Of a DNA stretch of 40,290 nt, positions 20,892 through 28,982 are shown piece by piece (the stretch's first letter is position 1; the number at the start of each line of letters is the position of its first letter). Under the pieces are notes generated by a model. That model saw only the letters and a program-made list of their open reading frames with translations. It ran no database searches and was not told where the DNA came from. The position numbers and the translations under genes are program-made. Where the stretch lies: positions 1 to 40,290 of IMG/VR virus record IMGVR_UViG_3300045120_000364. One strand, given 5' to 3'. The stretch is from a virus.

Positions 20892-21442
20892 GCGCGGCTT
20901 TGGCGGCACGGGAGCCATGGCTTGGGGTGGTTCCGGTTCTGGCGATGGGCGCGGATGCCGTATTGCTGGATTTACTGGCACGTGATCCGGAGCCGTTGGC
21001 CACGGATCACCGGTATTTCCCTGGCCTTCGCCCTCATGATGCCGGCCTGCCGTTACGGCATTTCAATTACGAAGAGGAGCGCGCCGCCGAGGAAGCCCGC
21101 GAGGAAGCCCGTCGGGCATTGCTTGAGCGACTGCGCGAGGAGCAGCGGCGTCGGGCGTTGGCCCAGCACGCGGCGCGTCGGGATCGTGAGCGAAATCAGG
21201 CGTCTGCTGAGGTGGCGTGGCGCCGGGATATCAAGGCCGGCTGGCTTGAAATGCTGCGGGACGCGGCATCGCGGGTCAGGGGCACGCCGCATGAGGCTGT
21301 GTTGCTGCCGGATCTTGAGCGCGACATGGCGACGGTGGCGGGCTGGCCGGTGGAGGCCCCGTTCCCTGGCTGGCTCGACCGGGACCGTTTCAAGGCCGCG
21401 TTTGCTGGCCGGCTCGCGGCATGTGAGGGAACATCATCATGA
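20888..21442 (+). CDS. Coiled-coil protein between terminase and portal
   Basis: The 184-residue product has a globular-looking N-terminus (1-60) and a very charged helical centre (YEEERAAEEAREEARRALLE and onward to about 110). A C-terminal part with Trp-Pro turns follows (AGWPVEAPFPGWLDRDRFKA). It is held in an ATGA chain between terL and the portal block, so it probably takes part in packaging or head assembly. No family recognised. Confidence 0.65.
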   Translation: MSAALAAREPWLGVVPVLAMGADAVLLDLLARDPEPLATDHRYFPGLRPHDAGLPLRHFNYEEERAAEEAREEARRALLERLREEQRRRALAQHAARRDRERNQASAEVAWRRDIKAGWLEMLRDAASRVRGTPHEAVLLPDLERDMATVAGWPVEAPFPGWLDRDRFKAAFAGRLAACEGTSS

Positions 21443-21555
21443 GCGCGGTTGATCTGGAGGCGGAGTATCGTGAGGCGTTGGTTGCGTTTCATGAGGCGGT
21501 CGCGCGTTTGCAGCGTGCGCGGTGCCGGTGGATCGCGTCGCGGGCTGTGGCATGA
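21439..21555 (+). CDS. 38-residue helical microprotein
   Basis: The frame MSAVDLEAEYREALVAFHEA continues VARLQRARCRWIASRAVA before TGA. It is one amphipathic helix. The ATG overlaps the upstream stop (ATGA), and its stop overlaps the portal start (ATGA). Very short, but exact coupling on both sides and the absence of any other frame here support it. It may aid portal folding or only carry ribosomes to the portal start. Confidence 0.55.
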   Translation: MSAVDLEAEYREALVAFHEAVARLQRARCRWIASRAVA

Positions 21556-24224
21556 GCGGCATCATTGGCCCCCCCGGCGGCCCGCCGCCGTTACCGCCGA
21601 TACAAGGCCTCGTTCCCCGGGGCATGCGTCCGATCGGCATCAATGCGACCAGCGAGCAGATGCTGGCGTTTCTGTTGCCGCCGAAGCGGGACGAGGAGCG
21701 GCAGCGCGAGGATAGTGATGCGTCATTGCCGCCGACGTTAAGGAAGTATGCGGCTGGGTTAAGGCCGAGCGCGCGTCCGACCGCCGCGCCCTGGCAGCAG
21801 GAGATCGTGTTCGAGCGGTTGAGCAAGACGGACGAGGAGATTGCTCAGACCGCGCGGTTCTGGTTCTCGGCGTGTCGTAACTATGATGACCAGCTATCGC
21901 GGCAGCGGATAACGGCGTCGGAGTATTATGCCGGGGAGCCGAACGCGCCGCGGCTGGAGGGTCGCAGCAACATCACGCTGACGGTTGTCAGGGACACGAT
22001 CAGGCAGACCTTGCCCAGCCTGCTGCGGTTGTTCACGGGGGTGGAAGATCCGGTGAGTTTCGCGCCTGTGTCGTCCGAGGAGACGGATGGGGCGGCTGCA
22101 GCCCTGGCGCGGCAGGCGACGGATTACGCGCGGTGGGCGTTGTTCAGCGCCAATGCCGGTTGGCAGATATTGCATGATGCGTTGCTGGATGCGTTGACCC
22201 GGAAGGCTGGTTGGGTGCGGTGGCACTGGGGTGCGAAGCAGGCGAGCAGGACGGAGGTTTGCGAGGGGCTGTTGCTGCCGCAGTTGCAGATGTTGTTGGC
22301 CGAGCCGGGGATAGAGGCCAGCAGGATAATACGACGGCCGTTGCTTCAGGCGGAGCAGGCGGCGTTGATGAAGACGCCCGAGGGGCAGATGTATTTGTCG
22401 CAGGGCGCGGCGCCGGAACTATGGTCCGCCACGCTTACGAGATCCACCTCGCGTGGTTGGCCGCACATTTCGCAGCGGCCGGCGGAGTGTATCTGGGTTG
22501 ATCCTGGTGCCGGCACTGTCGAGAGCGCGAAGGCGCTGTGGGACGTGCGCGATGTGACGGTCTCGGAACTGCTCGAGATGGGTCTGCCGGAGGACAAGGT
22601 TCTGGCGCATCGCGGGCGTGGGACGGACATGCGTCGGCGTCAGGAGGTGCTCGCCAGGGATGGGGCCAGGGGGCGGAACATGGCGGGATCACCGCCCAAC
22701 GACAAAGCGACATCCTTGGTGCGGTATGCCGAGGGTTGGGTGCGGATGGACACCGACGGGGACAACCGGTCGGAACTCATCCACGTGCATATGTTGGGCA
22801 ACGCGCAGTCGCTCATACAGTGGGAGCGGGTGGACGAGATACCCTTGGCTTGTTTCACGCCGTATCGCGAGCCTGGGCAGGTCGTGGGGTTGAGCCAGGC
22901 CGACATGGTGATGGACCTGCAACGCATAGAATCCAGAGTTATGCGGCACACGCTGGACAGTCTGGCGCAGAGCATGTTTCCGAGGACGGTGGCGGTGCAG
23001 GGCCAGGTCAACATGGCCGACGTCAGGCAGACCGCGATCGGCTCGATCATCAGGGCGGCGAATGTTGGCGCGGTAACGGAGTTGGTGAAGCCCTTCGGGG
23101 GGAAAGAGGCGTTGCCGGTGATGGCCGTGCTGGAGAGTATAAGAGAGAGCCGGACGGGTATCACCAGAGCCTCCGCCGGTCTCACCGTCGATGAACTCCA
23201 ATCGACCGCGCCGATCGCGGTGTCGCAACAGTCCAGCGCGGCGCAGGACAGGTTGGACATGGTGGCGCGCACCCTCGCCGAGACGGGTCTGGCGCCGCTT
23301 TACAGTGGCCTGCTGAGAATGTTGGCGCGGCAGCAGGACAGGCCGAATGTCATTCGCATCCGGAACGAGTGGGTGGCGATTGATCCCAGGGCCCTCTCCA
23401 CGGACTGGGAATGCGCGGTGAACGTTGGTGGCAAGGGCATGCCTTCCGAGCGGTTGCAGATGTTGTCGGCCATTGCCCAGAAGCAGGAGTTGATCATGCA
23501 GGTTGGCGGCATGGGCAACCCGTTGGCGGGGATACCGGAGTATCGCAATACGTTGGCCAGGATGCTCGAGACGGTGAACGTGAGTGATGTCTCCCAGTAT
23601 TTCCGGGCTTTGCCGCCGAATTTTCAGCCGCCGCCGACACCACCGCCCCCGCCCGATCCATCCCTGATACTGGCGCAGGTGCAGCAGGCCAAGACGGCGG
23701 CGGACGTTGAGAACGACCGGGCGGATCAGCAGACGAAGCGGGCGTCCCTGTTGCTCGAGGACGATCGGGATCGGGACAAGGCCGCTTTGGACGCGTGGGT
23801 GAAGACGTGGGTGGCGGCGGCGCAGTTCGGCACCCCGGCGCCCAGCCTCGATCAGTTCAAGGCGAGCATGAAGTCGAACGCGCCGGCGGTGGGGTTGTTA
23901 TCGGATCTGCCGTCGCCGTCGTCGTCACAGCCTCCGGCCGTGGGGCAGCCACCCCCCGCTCCGCGGCCGGGCGGGCCGGGCCAGCCGTTCATGTCGCCAC
24001 AGATGGCTGGCCCGCGTCCTCCCCAAGGGGGGGGTATGCCGCCGCCGCGTCCGATGGCGCCGCCCCCGGTGCCGCAAGATCCCATGACGCGTGCGGCGAT
24101 CGGTAACGCGTTGGCGACGGGGCGAATGCCGACGGCGTACGGGCAGATCGCGCAACGGGCGGCGTTGTCGCCGCTGCTGGGTCCGGGTGGTCCGCCGTTG
24201 CCGGGACCGGGAGGGCAGCAGTGA
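21552..24224 (+). CDS. Portal protein
   Basis: At 890 residues this is a large podovirus-type portal, forming the dodecameric ring through which DNA enters. After a Pro-rich N-terminus come typical portal parts: EIAQTARFWFSACRNYDDQL, the ASEYYAGEPNAPRLEGRSNI block, IRQTLPSLLRLFTGVEDPVS, and a later helical stem/crown region. The last 200 residues are Pro/Gly/Gln-rich with long proline runs and may form an extended tail. Its place between terL and scaffold fits. Stop overlaps the next gene as TGATG. Confidence 0.87.
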   Translation: MSGIIGPPGGPPPLPPIQGLVPRGMRPIGINATSEQMLAFLLPPKRDEERQREDSDASLPPTLRKYAAGLRPSARPTAAPWQQEIVFERLSKTDEEIAQTARFWFSACRNYDDQLSRQRITASEYYAGEPNAPRLEGRSNITLTVVRDTIRQTLPSLLRLFTGVEDPVSFAPVSSEETDGAAAALARQATDYARWALFSANAGWQILHDALLDALTRKAGWVRWHWGAKQASRTEVCEGLLLPQLQMLLAEPGIEASRIIRRPLLQAEQAALMKTPEGQMYLSQGAAPELWSATLTRSTSRGWPHISQRPAECIWVDPGAGTVESAKALWDVRDVTVSELLEMGLPEDKVLAHRGRGTDMRRRQEVLARDGARGRNMAGSPPNDKATSLVRYAEGWVRMDTDGDNRSELIHVHMLGNAQSLIQWERVDEIPLACFTPYREPGQVVGLSQADMVMDLQRIESRVMRHTLDSLAQSMFPRTVAVQGQVNMADVRQTAIGSIIRAANVGAVTELVKPFGGKEALPVMAVLESIRESRTGITRASAGLTVDELQSTAPIAVSQQSSAAQDRLDMVARTLAETGLAPLYSGLLRMLARQQDRPNVIRIRNEWVAIDPRALSTDWECAVNVGGKGMPSERLQMLSAIAQKQELIMQVGGMGNPLAGIPEYRNTLARMLETVNVSDVSQYFRALPPNFQPPPTPPPPPDPSLILAQVQQAKTAADVENDRADQQTKRASLLLEDDRDRDKAALDAWVKTWVAAAQFGTPAPSLDQFKASMKSNAPAVGLLSDLPSPSSSQPPAVGQPPPAPRPGGPGQPFMSPQMAGPRPPQGGGMPPPRPMAPPPVPQDPMTRAAIGNALATGRMPTAYGQIAQRAALSPLLGPGGPPLPGPGGQQ

Positions 24225-24394
24225 TGTCCATTGGTTTGTTGTTCTGGGTGATTTTCGTCATCGCTCTGGTGTTTGGCGCCTGGGGCCGCACGGCCAACGG
24301 GCAGGTTTATTGGACCAACTACAACGGCTGGATTTACGCGGTGTTGTTGTTCCTGCTCGGTTGGCGGGTTTTCGGTTTCGTTATTCAGGGGTAA
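24224..24394 (+). CDS. 56-residue two-span membrane protein (holin candidate)
   Basis: The frame reads MSIGLLFWVIFVIALVFGAW, a polar loop (GRTANGQVYWTNYNG) and a second span (WIYAVLLFLLGWRVFGFVIQ), ending TAA at 24392-24394. Two spans with a short loop and a small size match class II holins. It is coupled to the portal stop and is too short for usual ORF calling. Its place in the head operon rather than beside an endolysin keeps the role uncertain. Confidence 0.65.
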   Translation: MSIGLLFWVIFVIALVFGAWGRTANGQVYWTNYNGWIYAVLLFLLGWRVFGFVIQG

Positions 24395-24400
24395 CGTTCC

Positions 24401-24655
24401 ATGATGAGGTCGTCGTTTCGCGGGTTGCTTGGTGACGCGGTCAGGGAGCCTGACTGGACGGCGCGGATGGATGCCCTGCGGCCGCCATCGGGCAACATCG
24501 ACCAGGACATGATCGCCTACCCGCCAAACTATCCCGACTACTGGATGCCGGGTCCGCCCGCGGAAAATCTCAACTCGATGGAAGGCGTCGAGGTCAGGGG
24601 TTCATTGCCGGTGAAGTTGTTGCGGGCGTTGCGGGATCTGGGGGCCGGGCGGTGA
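24401..24655 (+). CDS. Small hypothetical head-operon protein
   Basis: The 84-residue product begins MMRSSFRGLLGDAVREPDWT and has a Pro/Tyr-rich middle (PPNYPDYWMPGPPAENLNS) and a helical end. It follows the two-span membrane gene by 6 bp and overlaps the next gene as GTGA. No domain seen. Confidence 0.6.
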   Translation: MMRSSFRGLLGDAVREPDWTARMDALRPPSGNIDQDMIAYPPNYPDYWMPGPPAENLNSMEGVEVRGSLPVKLLRALRDLGAGR

Positions 24656-24909
24656 CATTGACGGCCGAGCAGGTTGTCCAGGCCGAGGCGTGCAAGCGGA
24701 TGCTGGACGATCCGCATTTCCAGGCGGTGCTCGACCGGATCGTGGCCGAAGCGGCGGGGCGGGCGATGTTTCTCGATGATGAGCGGCAGCGCGAGGACAA
24801 CCGGCGGGTGGTGATCGCGATCAATCTGATCCGCAACGAGATCGCCGCCGACGCCGAGGCGGTCGAGGCTGACAGGGTGGCCGAACGGACGAGACGGGCG
24901 ATGGAGTAG
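24652..24909 (+). CDS. Small helical hypothetical protein upstream of scaffold
   Basis: The 85-residue product (GTG start, MTLTAEQVVQAEACKRMLDD) is almost all helix with many charged residues (DDERQREDNRRVVIAINLIR). It may form a dimeric coiled coil and help head assembly. It sits 10 bp before the scaffold gene and is coupled to the gene before it. Confidence 0.6.
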   Translation: MTLTAEQVVQAEACKRMLDDPHFQAVLDRIVAEAAGRAMFLDDERQREDNRRVVIAINLIRNEIAADAEAVEADRVAERTRRAME

Positions 24910-24919
24910 GGCAACAGCA

Positions 24920-25987
24920 ATGAGCGAAACCACCGGCACACCGGCACCATCAACTCCGACATCGTCCGACAGCGGCATAAGCCCGCCGGCCAACGAGCAG
25001 CCCAGCATCAGCATCTCCGAGGCGGCGCGGTTGCTCAACCGGCAGCGGCGCGGTCCCGAGGCGCCGGCGGCTCCGGCGACACCAGAGTCCACACGCAGGC
25101 CGCCCGCCGCCGAACTCGTCGCCGCGCCCAAAGCAGCGCCCGCCGAAGCGCCGAAGCCGGAACCGTCGTCGTTGTCCGCCATGGAGCGGGCACTGGGCGT
25201 GCCGGGCGCGGCGGCCGGGGCGGACGCGGCACCAACGGACATGGCATTCGGCGACGGGTTCGAGATCGAGGGGCAGCGGTTGAAGACGTTGTCCGAGGTG
25301 CGCGCCTTCGCCCAGAGAAAATCGAGCGATTACACACAGAAAACCCAGGAGATAGCCCAGCAACGTCAGGCGCTGGAGGCGCAGCAGCGGGCACTGGCCG
25401 AGGTGTTGCCGTATATCCAGCCCGAGTTGCAGCGTCTGGCCGAGACGGTTCAGAACGCGCCGCCGTTGCCGGACCCCGGGCTCCTCGAGACCAATCCGCA
25501 ACAGTATCTGCGCGAGCGCGCCGCCTGGGAGACGGCGGTCAACGAGCAGAACCGCCTCGCCGGGCTGACGACGTTGCAACAACAGGCGCATCAGCGGGCG
25601 ATGGAACAGCAGGTCCAGGCGGCCAACGAGATGCTGGCCAAGGAGTTGCCGTTCTGGGCCGATCCGACCGAGCGGGCCAACGCGCAGAAGCAAATCGTCG
25701 AGTGGGCGACAACCAAGGGCGGTTTCTCACACAACGAGTTGCAGGGGCTCACCAGCCCCCACCACCTCAAAGCCATGATGAAGGCGGCGATGTTCGATCG
25801 CTGGGTGGAGAGCGCGAAGACGAGCGCGCCAGCCCAGATCGCCCCGGTGCGGGGTCAGGCGCCACCACCGGCGCCCTCCGAGCGTGTCGCCAATGCCGAA
25901 GAGGCATTCGGCCGCAAGGCTGACTTCCGCACGGCGGCGGCACTTTTGGCGGCGCGGCGGGCCGCGACCAACGGCGCGGGGCGTTAA
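24920..25987 (+). CDS. Scaffolding protein
   Basis: The 355-residue protein has a disordered Pro/Ala-rich N-terminus (1-100) and a short motif GFEIEGQRLKTLSEVRAFAQ. A long Gln/Glu/Ala helical region follows (about 127-240) and then a C-terminal helical domain (MMKAAMFDRWVESAKTSAP onward). Composition, length and position between portal and capsid genes are those of a podovirus scaffold, which guides prohead shell assembly and leaves before or during packaging. Its end overlaps the antisense gene at 25984 by 4 bp. Confidence 0.8.
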   Translation: MSETTGTPAPSTPTSSDSGISPPANEQPSISISEAARLLNRQRRGPEAPAAPATPESTRRPPAAELVAAPKAAPAEAPKPEPSSLSAMERALGVPGAAAGADAAPTDMAFGDGFEIEGQRLKTLSEVRAFAQRKSSDYTQKTQEIAQQRQALEAQQRALAEVLPYIQPELQRLAETVQNAPPLPDPGLLETNPQQYLRERAAWETAVNEQNRLAGLTTLQQQAHQRAMEQQVQAANEMLAKELPFWADPTERANAQKQIVEWATTKGGFSHNELQGLTSPHHLKAMMKAAMFDRWVESAKTSAPAQIAPVRGQAPPPAPSERVANAEEAFGRKADFRTAAALLAARRAATNGAGR

Positions 25988-26244
25988 TCGCGCGGCGGTC
26001 GCCGCGAGTGAGCCCGTGGCGCGGCATCGACCCTGGCCTGCGCGGCGGCGAACAGTTCCGCTGTATCGCAAACTGCTTTGTTATTCATGATGCGCCAGTC
26101 GAGTGGCCACGATTCGAACGAGCGTTGACCAACGGGAAAGAAAAAGCGCGAGACAAGTTCGGCCGCCAGTTTGCGGTCAACGCGTCGTGGGACTGTTTCC
26201 AGATCAGGCTCTCCAGCGATCGCGGGCTTGATGATCAAAGGCAT
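25984..26244 (-). CDS. AlpA/excisionase-like HTH protein, antisense moron
   Basis: The 86-residue product begins MPLIIKPAIAGEPDLETVPR. It contains VDRKLAAELVSRFFFPVGQR, SFESWPLDWRIMNNKAVCDT and AELFAAAQARVDAAP. The run LAAELVSRFFFP...RSFESWPL...NNKAV is the winged-helix pattern of AlpA/Xis-type proteins. A GGAG site precedes the ATG at 26244. It is transcribed against the head operon and has its own promoter-like sequence, so it behaves as a moron expressed apart from the late genes, possibly in the prophage. Confidence 0.68.
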   Translation of the reverse strand: MPLIIKPAIAGEPDLETVPRRVDRKLAAELVSRFFFPVGQRSFESWPLDWRIMNNKAVCDTAELFAAAQARVDAAPRAHSRRPPRD

Positions 26245-26537
26245 TGCTGACTCCAAACGTCTCCGAATGTGCGCGAAGGTTAGTTCAGCATACCATGAAA
26301 TCCAAGCTTATTGACAAATCCAGCCTACTGACATTCTGTTGACATTCGTCGCCCGAAAGAGTGCCCCGGCACCCACTTTCGGACGGGAAGTGCCGTCGTT
26401 GACTGGCTGAACCGCGCTTTCGGGAGTGCGCCGCACCCACCCGATCGAACGCCCCAGACCATCGCGAAACCTCACAATTCGGTTTCACCGCGCGAGACGC
26501 CCAAATGGGCGCGTCCGCGCACGCGATGGAGTGACAT
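26245..26537. other. Non-coding gap between antisense gene and capsid gene, with hairpins
   Basis: No gene is seen in these 293 bp. CCGAAAG (26353-26359) pairs with CTTTCGG (26376-26382), enclosing GTGC/GCAC. A second stem forms around CGCCCAAATGGGCG near 26496-26512. Two TTGACA hexamers occur (26311, 26339) without good rightward -10 partners. The region could insulate the antisense gene and adjust capsid-gene expression, which needs the highest output of the operon. Confidence 0.5.
26287..26317 (-). promoter_or_regulatory. Candidate leftward promoter of the antisense HTH gene
   Basis: On the minus strand TTGTCA (26317-26312) and TATGCT (26292-26287) are 19 bases apart, and TGG before TATGCT makes an extended -10. 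It lies 43 bp upstream of the ATG of the AlpA-like gene. The extended -10 offsets the long spacer. Confidence 0.45.
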
Positions 26538-27521
26538 ATGGCTCTCACGGCGATGGGCGCGGCCCCGGCCTCAACCTATATCGAGACGACAGCGGTCGGG
26601 GTAAAAGAGGACTTACGTGACTTAATTTTTCAAATAGACGTCGATGCGACTCCGTTACTATCCGCCATTTCCTCAGTCCCAGCCAATCAAGTTTTGACAG
26701 AGTGGATCGTTCAGGATTTGGGAGCTGTGTCGGACAATGCGCAACCGGAAGGTTTCACTGCCGTAATGCAAGCGGTGACCAAGCCGGTGCGATTCAACAA
26801 CGTCTGCCAGATCGCGGTGCGCTCGGTCGGCGTATCGAACACGACACGCGCGGCCGACTTCGCCGGTGGGGAAGACGAATACAACCGGCAGGTGATCCTG
26901 AAAGGCATGGAAGTGAAGCGGGACGTCGAGTTCGCCATTACGAGCCCGCTGGTCCGCACCATCACCGATCCACGGCACATGAGCGGACTGCCCTGCTACA
27001 CCCTCAACGGTTCGCGTGGTGCCGGCGCCGGGGTCATGCCCGTGGGTGACGGCAGCAACGCCGGGACGGCGGGAACGCTGCGCGACCTGACACTGGCCAT
27101 GGTGGACGCGGCTGTCCAACAGTGCTGGCAGGCCGGCAGTGTGCCCACGCTGGGCATCATGTCGGGCAACGTGAAAGCCTACTTCGCCACGCTGTCGCAG
27201 GGCGGCACGGGCAATGCGGTCGTGGCGCAGAACATCCAGAACGTTACGTCGCGCGAAGAGGTGACGATCATGGGGGCCGTCGATGTTTACAGGACGAATT
27301 TCGGTGCGATCCAGCTCGCCCCCGACCGCTTCTGCCCGCTACACCAGATCCTGTTGGTGAGCCCCGATTACGTTGAAATGGCGCCGTTGCAGGGCCGCGA
27401 TTTTATAGACCAGTCGTACGCGGTGACCGGTGACAACAGTCAAGGCGCAGTAGTTTTCGAAGGTTGTCTTCGTCCTACTGCGCCAAAGAGCCACGCTACT
27501 ATCTTCGATCTTAACCAATAG
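26538..27521 (+). CDS. Major capsid protein (SU10/DUF5309 type)
   Basis: The 327-residue protein forms the shell. Its start, YIETTAVGVKEDLRDLIFQI then DVDATPLLSAI, and the parts KGMEVKRDVEFAITSPLVRT and NFGAIQLAPDRFCP, followed by a C-terminal YVEMAPLQGRDF strand, are those of the SU10-type HK97-fold capsid family found in podoviruses. GGAG lies 6 bases before the ATG. It follows the scaffold in the usual order, separated only by the antisense gene. Capsid proteins of this family are about this length. Confidence 0.88.
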   Translation: MALTAMGAAPASTYIETTAVGVKEDLRDLIFQIDVDATPLLSAISSVPANQVLTEWIVQDLGAVSDNAQPEGFTAVMQAVTKPVRFNNVCQIAVRSVGVSNTTRAADFAGGEDEYNRQVILKGMEVKRDVEFAITSPLVRTITDPRHMSGLPCYTLNGSRGAGAGVMPVGDGSNAGTAGTLRDLTLAMVDAAVQQCWQAGSVPTLGIMSGNVKAYFATLSQGGTGNAVVAQNIQNVTSREEVTIMGAVDVYRTNFGAIQLAPDRFCPLHQILLVSPDYVEMAPLQGRDFIDQSYAVTGDNSQGAVVFEGCLRPTAPKSHATIFDLNQ

Positions 27522-27527
27522 TGTGTC

Positions 27528-27839
27528 GTGGGAACAATACTTTATGACAACTTCGATCCGGTAAGCCGGCGCTACACCGAGATCGAAACCGACCACGAGG
27601 CGGGCCTGGTCATAACCCACACCCAGGACGTCAGGCCGATCGTGGAGTCCGCCAAGGCGATCGCGTCCAACTTCGACCCGCTGGTGCGGCGCGACACCAT
27701 CCACGTAGCCCGCATTCCGCTGGTGGTCGCTCAGCAGCTTCAAAAGCTGGGCATCATGCAAGACCCGAAGCGGCTCAACGACTGGCTGAATGACCCGGAT
27801 AACTCTGTGTTCCGCACGGACGACCGCTCAAAGCTCTGA
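27528..27839 (+). CDS. Conserved small head protein
   Basis: The 103-residue product (GTG start, MGTILYDNFDPVSRRYTEIE) has TDHEAGLVITHTQDVRPIVE and a helical end (PLVVAQQLQKLGIMQDPKRL then NDWLNDPDNSVFRT). It sits 6 bp after the capsid gene. The clean two-part pattern looks conserved in capsid-adjacent positions of alphaproteobacterial podoviruses, to my memory. It may be a head-decoration or completion protein. No enzymatic motif is seen. Confidence 0.65.
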   Translation: MGTILYDNFDPVSRRYTEIETDHEAGLVITHTQDVRPIVESAKAIASNFDPLVRRDTIHVARIPLVVAQQLQKLGIMQDPKRLNDWLNDPDNSVFRTDDRSKL

Positions 27840-27850
27840 AGGGAATTCCA

Positions 27851-28312
27851 ATGGCAATGGCGACAACAGACCACAAAGCCGATCCCCCGGCACCACAGAG
27901 GCCAACACCGGGCATCGGTGCCCCGACGGGCATCGGGATGATGGGCGCTCCCGTGGTGCCGGTCGCGGTGCCCCTGGAGCCGACGCTGCCACCGGATATC
28001 GATCCGGTGCTGCTGGTCAGGCTCTATCCAGGCGCCACCACGGCGGGCGAGTTACGGACCCAGGCGATGGCGGCGGGAGCGGCGGTTCAGGAGCAGGGCG
28101 CGTTACTGGAGGCAGAACAGCAGGACGATCTGGTGTTCTACGAGGGCGACGGCACGACACCGGAAGACCGCGAGCGTATCCGTAAGGAGCGGGCGGCCGT
28201 CAGGGCCTCCGGTGCGCCGCGCCCGGGCACGCCCCCGCCCGTGACACCGCCACCGCCGCATCCAGCACCTCAGCCGCCCACGCCCCCGCATCAGCCACCC
28301 GACAAGAAGTGA
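27851..28312 (+). CDS. Pro-rich hypothetical head/connector protein
   Basis: The 153-residue product has Pro/Gly-rich ends (the last 35 residues are mostly Pro and His) and a short ordered middle with PDIDPVLLVRLYPGATTAGE and acidic helical EQQDDLVFYEGDG. An AAGGGA ribosome site lies 7 bases before the ATG at 27851. It stands between the capsid-adjacent gene and the adaptor. Function unknown. Confidence 0.6.
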   Translation: MAMATTDHKADPPAPQRPTPGIGAPTGIGMMGAPVVPVAVPLEPTLPPDIDPVLLVRLYPGATTAGELRTQAMAAGAAVQEQGALLEAEQQDDLVFYEGDGTTPEDRERIRKERAAVRASGAPRPGTPPPVTPPPPHPAPQPPTPPHQPPDKK

Positions 28313-28316
28313 GCCG

Positions 28317-28982
28317 TTGGCCTCCCTCCAGCAACTCACCGATGACGTCCAGCACTGGTTGAATCGCCGTGATGTGGCCAGCCTGATCCCCGGCTGGGTG
28401 CTCATGGTGGAGACCGAACTGGCGGAGACGCTGCGTGCCCGTTGTCAGGTGACCTCGGGCATTCAGCCGATCGACGCCGCCTACATCACGTTGCCGGCTG
28501 ACTTCGCCACGATGGAGTCGATAAGGGATGCGACGAGCGGAGAGTTGCTGTCGCTACGTGACGAGTGGAGCGGCCACTGGACGGGAACGCGGGGCAATGG
28601 TGTTTGGGAAGATGGCTCGTTCGTTGGCGTGCCGGGGCAGTGTACCGCCTACAGGCTCGTCCACGACTGCATAGAGTTCCTGCCGCACCCGGTCATTCCC
28701 AATCCGCCCGACCCCGCCTGGGTGCCGCAGAGCGTGCTCATGGGGTGGTACGCGAAACCGAAGCCGTTGTTGTTGCCCTCGGACACCAATCCGGTCCTCG
28801 AACAACTCTACGGCGTATATCTCTGGGGCGTGCTGAAGCTGGGCGCGTTATTCGAGCTGGATGACGACCGGGCGCAACAGGCCGACGCGCAATACCAACA
28901 GGCGGTGACCAGGGCCAATTTGTGGAAACAGCAATCGGATCTTAGCGGTGCCCCACTCCGCGCCGAATTGGTCAGCTTCTGA
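28317..28982 (+). CDS. Head-tail adaptor protein (SU10-adaptor-like)
   Basis: The 221-residue product starts at TTG with LQQLTDDVQHWLNRRDVASL, then LIPGWVLMVETELAETLRAR. Next come a beta-rich middle with ITLPADFATMESIRD, and a helical end (LYGVYLWGVLKLGALFELDD). This helical-strand plan is that of adaptors that dock under the portal of podoviruses. It overlaps the next gene as TGATG. Only the TTG gives a full N-terminus; the next Met is 30 residues in. Confidence 0.75.
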   Translation: MASLQQLTDDVQHWLNRRDVASLIPGWVLMVETELAETLRARCQVTSGIQPIDAAYITLPADFATMESIRDATSGELLSLRDEWSGHWTGTRGNGVWEDGSFVGVPGQCTAYRLVHDCIEFLPHPVIPNPPDPAWVPQSVLMGWYAKPKPLLLPSDTNPVLEQLYGVYLWGVLKLGALFELDDDRAQQADAQYQQAVTRANLWKQQSDLSGAPLRAELVSF

